Origin: Eopsaltria australis
Taxonomy: Eukaryota; Chordata; Aves; Passeriformes; Petroicidae
NCBI GenBank assembly: GCA_034509425.1
Contig: JAVTVJ010000132.1
Coordinates: forward strand, 3,121,470-3,185,469
Length of the DNA: 64,000 nucleotides
Direction of reading: 5' to 3'
The position numbers and the translations under genes were made by a program. Every line of letters starts with the position of its first letter. The stretch's first letter is position 1. The notes below the pieces were generated by a model, which saw nothing but the letters and a program-made list of their open reading frames with translations, searched no databases and had not been told where the DNA came from. This document shows positions 54,001 through 64,000 of this stretch, piece after piece.

Positions 54001-57000
54001 TTTTTTGTGAGAGCCTAGATCTGAACTTCACTTTGTTTGGCACTTTGAAATGTGGTTGGAGTCTCTGGAGCTTTGTGAACTATTCAGTAACCCAGATTGC
54101 TTCTCAAGTTCTATACTCTATACTAAAACATAATATTAAAATACTTCATTTTTAAGTTCAGATTCCTTTTTATTGATACTGCTTTTCTCTGGTCATAATT
54201 AACAGTGGTATCTTCAGGGTCAAAAATATATTTCAGCTTTTGAAAAACGCTTTCTATTTCCATCACAAAAATAACTCCGGTACATGTATCACTGCATTCT
54301 TTCTAAATATTGCAATAGAAAACTAAAGCAGTTCCTTAATTTATAGAACCTAAAATAGAATAGTTCACATTTAAAGGAGAAGAAACAAAAATAAATAGAA
54401 TGAAGAAGCAAGTAAACCAACAAACAAAAAAGTCCTGTCAACAATTTTGCAGAAATACTTTTTCTGCTTACTATACAAATAGCAACCCATACAATCCTCT
54501 TTCATTCTTCAGTAGATAAATTCTAAGTAAAAAAGAATCTTATTTGTATTCATTATCTTTTGCCCAAATGATCCTCTTGCATAAAAAATTAAAAATGCAT
54601 TTTGCAATATAACCTTGGTGAGTGAAGAATTCTTCAGCTGATTTCTTTACAGTGTATAGCCTATCTATATATTTATATAACTGGATTGGCTTCTAGATCC
54701 ACCTAAAACCATAAATGCCAATTGATATCAAAAACAGGAGGAGGCTAACAACTGGTAAGAAGCCACAAAAGTTAATGATGATTACAAGAAAAATTAGAAG
54801 AATTCAATGTCATGACTGATCAATTAAAGCATGTATAAAACGTGACATAATAGTTATATGCAGATTATTTTAACTGATTGTCCCTGCTTAATAAAAACTA
54901 AATATGAGCATATGGAGAAGAGGCTGTTGACTTGATCAGAAGAGTAACAACATTTTTACACAAAGTATGACATTTATACCTGGACCTGCATCTCAGTGAA
55001 GCTCATTGCAAACTCCTTTGGGCACAGATGTTAATAAGTATTTAGAGCAAACCACTCACCTTGACAGAAAGAGTAGCAACTGAATCAGTGGCTAGTTTTT
55101 GTATTGTCTTTCAGTACATTAAAACAAAACTGTTAAGAAAATCTGAAGGAAATGAATGGAACAAGTCTCTTATTGAATATGCCAGTTCATAAAGGAAATC
55201 ACAGAAACGTGTGTGGGGAAACAAGCATCAGGATTACAGACACTCTTCTTTATATTGATTAAATTTAGAACTTCTGCTGTGATATGCACTTAAAATTTTA
55301 TCTAATCCCTACCCCTACCACATAAATCCTACCTGGGATTTAGAAAACTCCCATAATTTTACATTCCTCATACAGGGTATCTGTAGCATATTAGACACCG
55401 GTCACACACTTGAACTGGTAAAAGTCTGAGAATATAAACTCATTTAAAATACTCTAAATTTGAGCAGGGTCTTTCTTCCTGACACTGTATCAAAGTTATT
55501 TATCCTTTACATAGTTTTGGTTGAAGAACTACCTTCACTGAGGTACTAAGGTCATTTGGGACATACTAGGCCCACAGTAATTTTAATGACTTTAAACCAG
55601 ATGCATCTTGTTTGCATGCAATTTATTTTGGTATCTCTACACATGCTACTACACATACTACTAGTATGAGACATTTTAGTGTCTTCAATTAGCATTTAGC
55701 TTTTTGGTCTTTACCTCACCTTAGAGAAAAAGCCTGTTCTCCATAATCAGAGCCTCCCTTTCCCCCACACAAATTAGGACTGGACTGGGTCATCCCCAGT
55801 GCCTGGGTGAATGTGGATGTGAGACAGAGTGAATCTTCTAGAAACTTCTTCAGAAATCCTGATCCAGCAGGGTTTCATTTCCTCTTTCCTTCGCCCTTTT
55901 TATATTTTATCCCCTCTATAGAGCTATAGTGATTCATTCCTTATCCCTTTGAGCTTTCATGTCTACCCTATAAATTCAGAGGTACACTACTTTAGGGAAG
56001 AAGCAGAAGACTGCTCCTTGGCCAAGGACATTTAAAAGGAGTTCTTCAGATTACTCCTTCTCATCAACAAAGCAAACTTCCCACAGCTCACTCTTGGCTT
56101 CCTCTCCCTCTCACATTTTCAGCAAGTCCTCTCAGCAACATTTGCCCACTTTGTCTTCATACACCACCACTTTTTTGCAGTAACCACAAGCAATTTATTT
56201 TGGCTTAACAGAACACTCATCATATGCAGAGCCATGAATTTATTACTAGTATAATTAGTGTCCTGGCAGCCTAATACAACAAAGACATATATTAATCCAG
56301 TTACAACAATACTAGCACATGTATTTCAAATTATCCAATTATTGCTAATCTCCATTAATTTGATTCTTTCAGTTGTATGCTGACTTTCTGCAATCTAACC
56401 CTGTTTTCTTGTTATGCTTCCCCTCCCCATGACCTTCAGGATACTAAAATTGCCACTGTGAGCCTCACTCCACAAGAGGAAGGGTTTGCACAGTCACCAG
56501 TGACCTGAGTTCTTTGCTGGGAAGTTTGCTCTTGCTGTTCTCTCTGCTCTTGGGTCTTCTAAGGGTTATTTTATACAGGTCTCTTTGATTGCCCTGCCTC
56601 TTCCTATTCCCCTCAGGTTAGTTATACAACGACCACTCACTTTTTCATTGCTACACTTCCTGAGGCCGTACATACAACTGCAGTCAGTGCTAAGCCAGTA
56701 TAAAACCTATTAGAGTGGGGCAAGAGCCTCCTATGACATTTTGCTGTTACACACCCACGGTTGCCCAAGAGACCAGTGAAAAGTCCTGAAGTCAGTTGTT
56801 AAGTTAATTAGGTCTGTGGTCAAGGGTGTATAAAAAACACTGGTTATTTTGTTTAGGTTCACTTAATACTTACATTTAATTCCTCTGTAAAGGAAGTATT
56901 AAATTCTTCTTAATCAGCACTTTGTCCAATCTATGACTATGACTGAATATGTAGTAATAAAATAAGATTTAAAATAATTTGGTAGATAAATTTCCTTGAA

Positions 57001-57392
57001 AATGTAATTTAGTATGAACATTTGGCATATTTTTTCCTATATCTTATAATACACAAGTATGACTCTAAACCTTAGGAGATTAAAAGCTAGACAAAAACTA
57101 GTTTAAAACAATATTTTGTGATGCCAGCACACAGAACAAACTTTTGTACCATTATAGAAAGATGGGAGAAAAGGGGTATTACCACTGCAGTGAACAGTTT
57201 TTTTTATTTCCTATCCTATTTTACATGGGGACTGATAAGTATAGACTCTCCTAGCATTTTCCAGGCAATAATACCAGCAATAAAATCCTTACTTTCTTCT
57301 AATTTTCCTCTTTATTTTTTTTCTTAACAAATAATGTCTGTCTCAAATGATACCCTTTGAACATGAGCTATAAAGGGATTCAAAATAGTATA

Positions 57393-57420
57393 GGGATGGG
57401 ATGGGATGGGATGGGATGGG
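57393..57420 (+). repeat. (GGGAT)n pentanucleotide tract, G-quadruplex-prone
   Basis: Six GGG runs in perfect register, separated by AT. Four or more G-triplets with two-base loops is the standard sequence pattern for an intramolecular G-quadruplex on the plus strand. Confidence 0.9.
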
Positions 57421-58079
57421 AATGCAGCTACTTGAACAATTCAAGAACTATATTGTAGCCTTGCTTCTGCTAATGAATTACTCACAAATGAAGCAACAAA
57501 TCCATAAAAATCATGTCCATTTGTAATGAAATTATTAATACATAAGGCTATGGAATTTTTGACGGAAGTTGGCCATCAATTACGTACTCATAAATTCCTG
57601 TCTGATTTATTTATTTGTGATACAAACCATATAACATTGCCTTGGTTCATTGATTATAGCTTACCAGTGCTTTGACTTGCAATAAAGTTTACTTCCTTCG
57701 TGAAACACATTTTCTTTCTTAATTAAATGAGTCTTGCATATATTTATTGAATAAGAGAGATTTTGGTCAAGTACTGTTGAAGCACAAATAAAGAATCTAT
57801 GCAAACAAACTATGTGATATGATAAATAGTTCATGATGAGGCTTCTTCATTACATTACCAAATGTAATGAACAGAAACCAGGGTGAAAAGGAAAGCAGAA
57901 AAGAGCATCACATCCTATCTCAGTGAGACAGGCACTTCCCAAGAAGGAGGGATTTCTATATTCTACTATCTCTTCCCAGAACTGGCAACTATTTTGGTGC
58001 CAAGCAATTTCTGGACAAAACTGAGTAATGTCAGTAGGTTTCCAGAACTTATCTCTTTCCCCTCTCACAAGCTGAATAG

Positions 58080-58571
58080 TTGTTTGTGCTTTCTTTGGCC
58101 ATGAAATACCATATTGCCTTTTGCATATTGGCAGAGCTTCCACAGAATATCTTGGCACACTGCTCTCTGCAAAGAACCAGCACACACAAAATACTCAAGT
58201 TTGCAGAACATCAGCTCCTCCGTTTGGTAATACAAGGCAGATTTCAAGGACAGGAAAGAATGAGTATTTTATCAGCAGCTGCAAGAAGCAGCACTAAAAT
58301 CCTGCTTGTTTCCACAGTCCCATTTAGCCAATTGCTTGCCACTTGCTACTTTTCCTCAGCTGATAATAAGCACTGGAAGTCTGTATTGATGCTTACAGTG
58401 TTATCAAAACTGTCTGATTTTGAACAATACATACTGATCAGTTCAATGCTCCTCTATAAACACCCACTGGGAATACATCTTTTAGATGTCCAGTCACTCA
58501 GTTACCCATTTCTGATCATCTTCTGTAATAACTTGCTCAGGACAGCAGTGACTAATTGCTCCCTTGAATAG
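58080..58571 (+). other. Unrecognised 163-codon open frame
   Basis: A plus-strand frame, beginning at a non-ATG codon at 58,080 with the first ATG eight codons later at 58,101, in a locally GC-richer segment that is also partly open on the minus strand (57,850-58,185). The translation is hydrophobic in places (LLVSTVPFSQLLATCYF and YPFLIIFCNNLL) but shows no domain I recognise, and no promoter or splice structure is evident. Chance, or a relic of an unknown repeat, is more likely than a gene. Confidence 0.1.
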
Positions 58572-59376
58572 CCTGGGATGCTGAATTCCTGATTGCCACA
58601 GTCAATACTCACTCCTGTGATTGTGACAGCCAAAATAGTACTGGCTTGCCCATGCCAAACCTTAACTTTGGCAGCAGGGTGCCCTGGTTATGTGTACCTA
58701 TGCCTCAATAAGGGGTGGGGAAAGAGTTCAGCAACTTTTTAACAGTCTCTCCCACATACTGCTCAAGCTGCCTGCCCCAAAGGATGAGACGCTTATTTCA
58801 ATCACCTTTTCTCAATGAACAGCTGTTCAAGGGAAGGTTTTGTTTGCTTTTTTGAAAGACAGCAGTTTCTTCCTTTGCTTTAATATTACAGACAATTTTT
58901 CTGTCTCTTTCCAGTTTGCTACTGCCATATGTACAGTTTCTTACCCTACTCAATGAACTGAAGACATTTCTGGGACAACTTACAGAGTATTTGATGCACA
59001 TTACAGTTTTGGGAGAGCAAGGGAATGTTGATCTTTTGAAGCAAAAGAACATATATGTGAAATGTTAATTATTTACCAGTGTATATTTTAAGAAGATTCA
59101 AACATTACTGTCCTCTGACAGGCTGTCCAGTTGTTATTTCCTGTAATTTGCCGCTTACTCCTGAGTTTGACACAATAAAAGTGGCAAATGGAGAGCAGAT
59201 TGAGATAGGGATCTATGGCTGATTGCCGGCATACTAGTGCCTCACTTATTTCTCCTAAATTGGAAATACTGGTGCCTAAGTGGAAGCATACTTATCAGGA
59301 AAGGCAGCAGTTTCCTTGGGATATCTGGCATTTTTACAATGCCTTACCTATGATTTCCAAGTCAAAAACTTCTTTC

Positions 59377-60225
59377 TGTAATTGGTTGACTCTGGCTAAT
59401 TCCAGGCACCCACCAAAGCTGCTCTCTCATTCTCCTTTGCAGCTAGACAGGGGAGAGATAATATAACAAAGAGTTTATAGGTTGAGATAAGGACCAAATA
59501 CTTCACAGGCAAAACAGTTGCAAATTAGAAAAATTAAATTTATTACTAACGAAATCAGAGCAGGATAATGTGATGTAAAATAAGACTTTAAAAACACCTT
59601 CCTCCCACCCCTCTCTTCTTCCTAGCTCTACCTCCTCCCCCCCAGCAGTACAGAGACATGGGAATGGGGGTTACGGTCAGTTTATCACCCATTGTTTCTC
59701 CTCTCTCCACAGGTCTGCAGATCCCTGCCAGGACCCTGCTCCAGCATGGGCCTCCCACAGGGTCACAGCCTCCTCTCAGGCATCCACCTGCTCCAGTGTG
59801 GGTCTACTCCACGAGCTGCAGGTGGATCTCTGCATCCCTGTGGTCCTTGATGGGCTGCAGGGGCACAGCTGCCTCACCATGGTCCTCACCATGGACTGCA
59901 GGGAAATCTCTGCTCTGGCACCTGGAGCACCTTCTGCACTGACCTTGGTATCTGCAGAGTTGTTTTTCTCATACGTTCTCATCCTGCTCTTTTCTGGCCA
60001 CAATTACACCTGCACAATCACTTTTCTTTTTCTCCTTCTTAACTATGGTATCCCATAGGTGTTACCACCATTTCTGATTGGCCCAGCCTTGGCCAGCAGC
60101 ACATCCATCCTGGAGCTGGCTGGCATTGGCTCTGCTGGACACGGAGGAAGCTTCTGGCAGCTGCTCACAGATGCCACCCTTTTAGCCCCCCAACTACCAA
60201 AGCTTGGCCATGCAAACCCAATATA
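59377..60225 (-). mobile_element. Avian-type LTR, minus orientation (solo)
   Basis: An approximately 849-base element read on the minus strand. On the plus strand it begins TGTAATTGGTTGACTCTGG and contains GGCACCCACCAAAGC, CAGCTAGACAGGGGAGAG, GGTTGAGATAAGGACC, then CTGCAGATCCCTGCCAGG, several GCTCCAG(C/T)(A/G)TGGG words, GGCATTGGCTCTG, and near the end GGCCATGCAAACCCAATA. From memory this order and these words match a common bird LTR family; I give no family name. The minus-strand polyadenylation signal AATAAA corresponds to TTTATT at 59,539-59,544. Flanking CTTTC (59,372-59,376) and CTTTA (60,226-60,230) could be a diverged 5-bp target duplication. No internal viral genes are present. Confidence 0.8.
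59539..59544 (-). promoter_or_regulatory. AATAAA polyadenylation signal of the minus-strand LTR
   Basis: TTTATT on the plus strand reads AATAAA on the minus strand, placed toward the 3' side of the LTR as expected for the end of the R region. Confidence 0.55.
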
Positions 60226-60640
60226 CTTTAAAAAGTATGCTTTGCTTCCCCATATCTTTGGTCTCTTTCCACAACACAAAACTAAATGGTGGAGCATTTA
60301 TTTTGGTAGTAATGTATTAGGTGTAGTGAAGTTCACAAAGCAATTAAGTTTTACAAAAGGGCCTCCTTCCTGATTAATACAGTAAATATTAACATCTAAA
60401 AACTAAAACAGCATCTGCAAATTTTGGAGCTTGTATTAGGACAACAGATTGATTTCAATAGCTTTGTGAAGGTTTTTGTATAGACAGAGCATACCTACGC
60501 TTCCTGGAAAACAAAATTATACTCTTTCATCCCCTTCTCCAGAAAAAAAGTCTTTATCCCTGACATCTTAGTAAAATGAATTATTTATTGTTTTAATGCT
60601 AATAGTCTTCTGTTTCCATTCTCTAAGCCAGGTATCATCT

Positions 60641-60671
60641 CTGTGTATGTGTGTGTGTGAGTGAGTGTGTG
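60641..60671. repeat. (TG)n microsatellite, imperfect
   Basis: TG dinucleotides interrupted by TA and GA units. Simple sequence with Z-DNA potential on the longer alternating run. Confidence 0.8.
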
Positions 60672-62361
60672 CTATTATGTACAAATGCAAAGCATGTGTA
60701 TGAAAACAGAAGGAAATAAACACATGTCTGCAATATGATAACTTCCAGATTCAGCAGTTTGCATCTTTTTCATGCATGCTGATTTTATTAAAATCTTTTG
60801 CACAATTTGCAATTTTCCTGCTGTGAGCCAAGTCAGATCTTAATGAAACTTCTTGGCAATTATCTAATGTAACACCCCAAAATAATGAGTTTGGCTTAAA
60901 ATCATCTTATTGAAAACATTCTGCATTGTTTTGAACTGCTGTCTCTTTGCATGATTACTTTCTTGATATTTTGTAGATTTTTATGAAATTTCAAATAATT
61001 GCCTTGTTCCAAATTAGAGAATTTCATGTAATTCAGAAAAACAAAAACTTTCATCACTAAAATAGTAACTTGACAGCTAGCTTCCATTTGCTTTATTTCA
61101 GAAATGGCAAAAGCAAAATCTTTTGCAGGATGAGAGATGCAGTAAAACTGAAAAAGTACAAAAAGAAGAAAGGGAAAAATGCATACATGCTTCCAACTCC
61201 TATCAAACTGGATAAGACATCAACTCCTAAATAAGCTCATGGGTTTCTTAAGCTATTAAGCCTGATCACCCCTTGAAATAAAGCATTCGATGAGGCTATC
61301 ACAAATTTGCTTAGCTCAAATTAGGTAAAAAATAATTAATCTATTTTTTCCTAATCCTTCCCCAAATTATATGTACCCACTTATATTAAGTACAGCAATA
61401 CCATAGGAAAATATAATTCAGTGAAGGGCACTTGTTAATTCCAAAAAGAAATTAACATTAATAGTTCTTGGCTGTCTGATTCTATCCAGTTTCTGGCAAA
61501 TTCCAGAAATCATTTATGTAATTGTCAGTGTTAAGATACGCCACTCAGGAATTCATATACTGTGTACAAGACTTAAGTATATCAACTGACAAAGATTTTT
61601 AAGTTTAAAAAGTACAACTTGTAGGTAAAGAGAAACATTCTAGAATGTAAATTCTTTCGATTTTACCTATCTCTGCCAGTCATTTCCCATATATATTCCC
61701 TGTACATTATCATACAGCTATGCCATTTATTTCATATTTACACTAACTTGCATCTCCACTTTTTAATCCCCACTTTATGAAGGAGAACCATGAGAAGCAA
61801 TACTGGATGTGGTAATAAGTTTGTAGTCACAGGAAAACTATTATCCATACTAGCAAATACCCGCCAGGACTGCTGCTGTTATTTGCTGGATCCTGGCAAC
61901 TCCCATGGAGCCTGAAGCAGTCCACCTCCAAAGAGAGTGAAGCTCATCTGTGTGGCTTTGCTTTCTTTGATTTGTCTTTAGCCTTAAGCAGACTCATATC
62001 TCCCACAGTGTCTGCACGCACCTAAGTTTGGATGGTCATGCGAGGCAGTCACCCAGTCTCATCTCTTCCAACATTTCACGCTCTGATGTGTTGTCACACA
62101 CTTTTTTACAGGCACAGAGTGAGATAAATGCCTTTTTACACACGGGATGGATTGGGGCAGACTGGCTTGAATACAAACTCCAGGTCTTTAGGAGAATGGC
62201 ATCAACACCTTGCTGCACGTTGAACTCCACGCCTGTGTGTGTGATAAAGAAAACAACTCAGGCACAGGGGGATGACCCTCAGCAGCACTGGAGAACAAAT
62301 GAAATCCCATAATCCCACCGAGCAAACTGCCCTCTTGTCCACCTTTCCCCATCTTCTCCAG

Positions 62362-62455
62362 GGCTCTGGTACGTATGAAGATCAAACAGTAGACAGTGAT
62401 GATGTCAGGTATTTTTTGACCAGGGAAACCTGGGGAGAAAGGAATTCATTCTCAG
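62362..62455 (+). other. Candidate exon upstream of the CpG island (unproven)
   Basis: A strong acceptor (CCTTTCCCCATCTTCTCCAG) ends at 62,361 and a consensus donor (CTCAG then GTAAAA) starts at 62,456. A second donor (GTCAG then GTATTT) lies inside. The 94-base segment is open in one frame, encoding a stretch such as GSGTYEDQTVDSDDVRYF. It lies about 0.7 kb upstream of the CpG island on the same strand, so it could be an alternative upstream exon, but nothing confirms transcription. Confidence 0.18.
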
Positions 62456-63521
62456 GTAAAATATAGCCATGACAAGCAATATTTTGTATGGATTTACCTC
62501 CAAGAAAAAGATGATGCATGTTTCTTTTCTTCTTCACTCATGCTGCTTTAGCAGGGGCAAAAAAACCCTACTCTAAAAGTAACTTCATAAAAATCTAGCC
62601 AACTCCAGTCACACTTTGTTATCTATTTGTGCATGACAAAGGTAGAGGCTTCAAAAGAGAAGAGAGATGTCTTTTCTTTTGTTTTCTTTACGTAAGAAAA
62701 CAAAAAGGTATGTGCATGAAGTACATATTTTTCAATCAACTGATAGGAAAAATTAAAAGGTTTCCCTTCTCTCCCCTTAAGAGTAGAAACATATGTCTAC
62801 TGATAAAGTAGTATGTTACAGACCAGGATGAACTTCTCTGCCTTAGGATCAGCTTCAACACTGCTACCACTGGACTGTAAGAAGCTCCCCCAAAACTGAT
62901 AGACTGGGCCACAGACCATGGTAAGGAATCGGATGGAAGCTAAAGGTGCACGGAAGAGCAAAATCTCATGGCAATGTTTAGGATTGGGACTTTTCCTGGC
63001 CAGGTGTTACACAATGCCAAGGGTACCAAGAATACTCGAGGGATGTCAAACTACTCTTGCTTTTGATTCGGAGATGAGCAAGTGAAGGCCATGTGCTTTA
63101 CTGCGCTGGAGACCGTGTGTGGCTGTCGCTTATGATCCAACACGAGGCGCAACTCCCCGCGACGGGCACGGACAAGGCAAAGGGGGTTGCGCTCGGAGTG
63201 GCAGCACCCTCAGCCCCGCCACGCCGCCCACCTTCCCTCAGCAGCAGCTCCCCTGCCCCGCCGGAGGGGCGCGGGAGGCCGGAGCCCCCGCCCGCCTCTG
63301 CCCCGCGGGGCGGCGCGGGCGGGCCGAGCTGAGCCGTGCGGTGTCGGGGAGGAGCGCGGCAGCGCTCGCAGGAGCACCCAGAGCTCGGCTGTCGGGATGC
63401 GGCCGCAGAGGGGAGGGGAGCGGCAGCACCTTTCCCCGGCGAAGAGCCAAGTTAAATAGCCCGCGCCACGCCACCGTCTCCCTCTCCCCTCCCGGCTCCG
63501 AGCCCTCGGCGAACCGTCCCA

Positions 63522-63534
63522 CCCCGCCCCGCCC
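63522..63534 (+). promoter_or_regulatory. GC box cluster (Sp1-type)
   Basis: CCCCGCCCCGCCC contains two overlapping Sp/KLF-type GC boxes, about 150 bases upstream of the candidate start codons, in keeping with a TATA-less promoter. Confidence 0.6.
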
Positions 63535-63683
63535 GGGCCGCGGGCGGCGGAGCGCAGCGCGGAGCCAGCCTGCCCCGCGGAGCCGGGACGCCGGCGCTGC
63601 CGGGAGGGGCGGGCGCTTGGGAGCCGGTGCCGGAGGCGCCGCGTCCCGCCGAGCCGCTCGTCTGAGAGGACTACGCCAGCTGC

Positions 63684-64000
63684 ATGGGAGGAGATGAGCG
63701 TGGCGGGGAAGCAGCCTCCTCCAGCACCGCTCGAGCGGCCCGGCAGCCTTCTCGTCCCTACCTGGGCAAGTACCGCTCCCCCTCCGCCCGTCCCGGTGCC
63801 AACTCCCGCGGCGGGGCGGGGGTGGGGAGGATCCCGCCGGCGGCGCTGCCCGGAGGGCGGGAGGGAGGTGCCTGCGTGAGGGACCGCGAGCAGGGCGCTG
63901 CGGGTCGGGCTGTCGGCGCGGCTCTTTCAGGACGAGGCGGCGGCTGCTGCGGCTCCGCGGGCGGGACGGCCGCCACCCCGCCTCCCTCCCGCGGCCGGGC
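63684..64000 (+). CDS. Candidate first coding exon, frame A (unidentified, open to window end)
   Basis: The ATG at 63,684 opens a frame with no stop for 105 codons up to the window edge (starts MGGDERGGEAASSSTARAAR). An in-frame TGA sits at 63,663, so this ATG is the first in its frame. The translation is Gly/Ala/Arg/Ser/Pro-rich and contains RPYLGKYRSPS. The start context is weak at -3 (T) but has G at +4. Long open frames are common in CpG-rich DNA because stop codons are rare there, so openness alone proves little. Possible exon ends are a GC-type donor (GCAAGT at 63,766) or a GT donor (GTGAGG at 63,876). I recognise no family. Confidence 0.22.
   Translation, partial: MGGDERGGEAASSSTARAARQPSRPYLGKYRSPSARPGANSRGGAGVGRIPPAALPGGREGGACVRDREQGAAGRAVGAALSGRGGGCCGSAGGTAATPPPSRGR
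63694..63879 (+). CDS. Candidate first coding exon, frame B (unidentified)
   Basis: The second ATG, ten bases after that of frame A, has a better context at -3 (G). It opens a 61-codon frame (starts MSVAGKQPPPAPLERPG) that ends at a TGA at 63,877. If the exon is spliced at the GC donor (63,766) or the GT donor (63,876) that stop is avoided. The proline-rich N-terminus is typical of CpG-island first exons but diagnostic of no protein I know. At most one of the frames A and B is likely the real start, and the exon could also be entirely 5' UTR. Confidence 0.22.
   Translation: MSVAGKQPPPAPLERPGSLLVPTWASTAPPPPVPVPTPAAGRGWGGSRRRRCPEGGREVPA

Larger units (their letters stand above)
51051..59376. 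other. A+T-rich intergenic sequence
   Basis: No recognised gene. It contains a G/T-rich run at about 51,590-51,625, the (GGGAT)n tract at 57,393-57,420 and a 163-codon open frame at 58,080-58,571 (listed separately). CR1 relics may exist near 52,345-52,420, but the similarity is too weak to call. Confidence 0.5.
60226..63099. other. Upstream flank of the CpG island
   Basis: A+T-rich sequence that becomes more GC-balanced beyond about 61,850. It holds a TG/GA dinucleotide run at 60,641-60,671 and a splice-bounded segment at 62,362-62,455. No gene recognised. Distal promoter or enhancer elements of the gene at the right edge could lie here, but I can point to no specific site. Confidence 0.5.
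63100..64000. promoter_or_regulatory. CpG island promoter (extends past the window edge)
   Basis: An abrupt change from A+T-rich DNA to very G+C-rich sequence dense in unmethylated-type CG dinucleotides, reaching the window end. It has GC boxes (CCCCGCCCCGCCC at 63,522-63,534 and GGAGGGGCGGGCGC at 63,603-63,616) and a GCGGCCGC site at 63,399-63,406. No good TATA box is apparent. Such islands in vertebrates nearly always mark the start of a gene and are often active in both directions. The gene body is most simply placed to the right on the plus strand, because no exons are recognised to the left. Direction is an inference. Confidence 0.9.

Noticed and set aside
59658..60373. Frames of 75-104 codons within the minus-strand LTR
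   Set aside because: They follow LTR repeat sequence in both directions and have no retroviral protein motifs.
63119..63697. 192-codon plus-strand frame across the CpG island
   Set aside because: It begins at GTG rather than ATG. Very G+C-rich DNA has few stops, and the translation is Arg/Ala/Pro/Gly-rich low complexity running through the presumed promoter and 5' UTR.
63238..63976. Minus-strand frames in the CpG island (63,238-63,522 and 63,758-63,976)
   Set aside because: Low-complexity translations expected in CpG islands. A divergent transcript is possible, but these frames give no support for it.
1..64000. tRNA, rRNA, CRISPR array, bacterial or phage gene clusters
   Set aside because: Looked for and not seen. 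The repeats and base composition are those of a bird nuclear genome.

Overview
The window looks like bird nuclear DNA, and nearly all of it is intergenic or 5'-flanking sequence. The case for a bird is its repeats: seven recognisable fragments of CR1 LINE retrotransposons, several still ending in the avian CR1 tail (ATTCTATGATTCTAT-like), and two long-terminal-repeat (LTR) insertions, one of which resembles a widespread avian LTR family. No rRNA, tRNA, CRISPR array, bacterial operon or phage gene is visible. The species cannot be fixed from the sequence.

Layout: 1-63,100 is A+T-rich DNA without any recognisable protein-coding gene. Its repeats, in order, are a (TTGG)n tract (743), CR1 + (1,079-1,380), CR1 + with a decayed reverse transcriptase (6,085-7,290), a GC-rich 26-bp minisatellite (about 16,100-16,440) perhaps inside an LTR on the minus strand, (CCAA)n (20,968), CR1 - (25,924-26,560), a CT tract (29,249), an old CR1 + tail (30,965-31,225), CR1 - (32,660-34,355) split by a 578-bp solo LTR with a 6-bp target duplication (33,543-34,120), an AT-rich perfect palindrome (39,411-39,442), CR1 + (47,855-48,085), CR1 + (48,250-48,632), CR1 + (50,659-51,050), a (GGGAT)n tract (57,393) and an LTR on the minus strand (59,377-60,225).

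The right edge (about 63,100-64,000) changes abruptly into a dense CpG island with GC boxes and no clear TATA box. It is almost certainly the promoter and first exon of a housekeeping-type or developmental gene whose body lies mainly outside the window, most simply to the right on the + strand. Two overlapping ATG frames start there (63,684 and 63,694). I could not identify the gene.

No new multi-gene system is evident. The most useful observations are the nested LTR insertion with its exact empty-site reconstruction, the minisatellite whose repeat unit by itself explains long two-strand open frames, the palindrome, the G-quadruplex-prone repeat, and the unidentified CpG-island promoter. Many short open frames in the window start at non-ATG codons or lie antisense to CR1, and they are not reported as genes.
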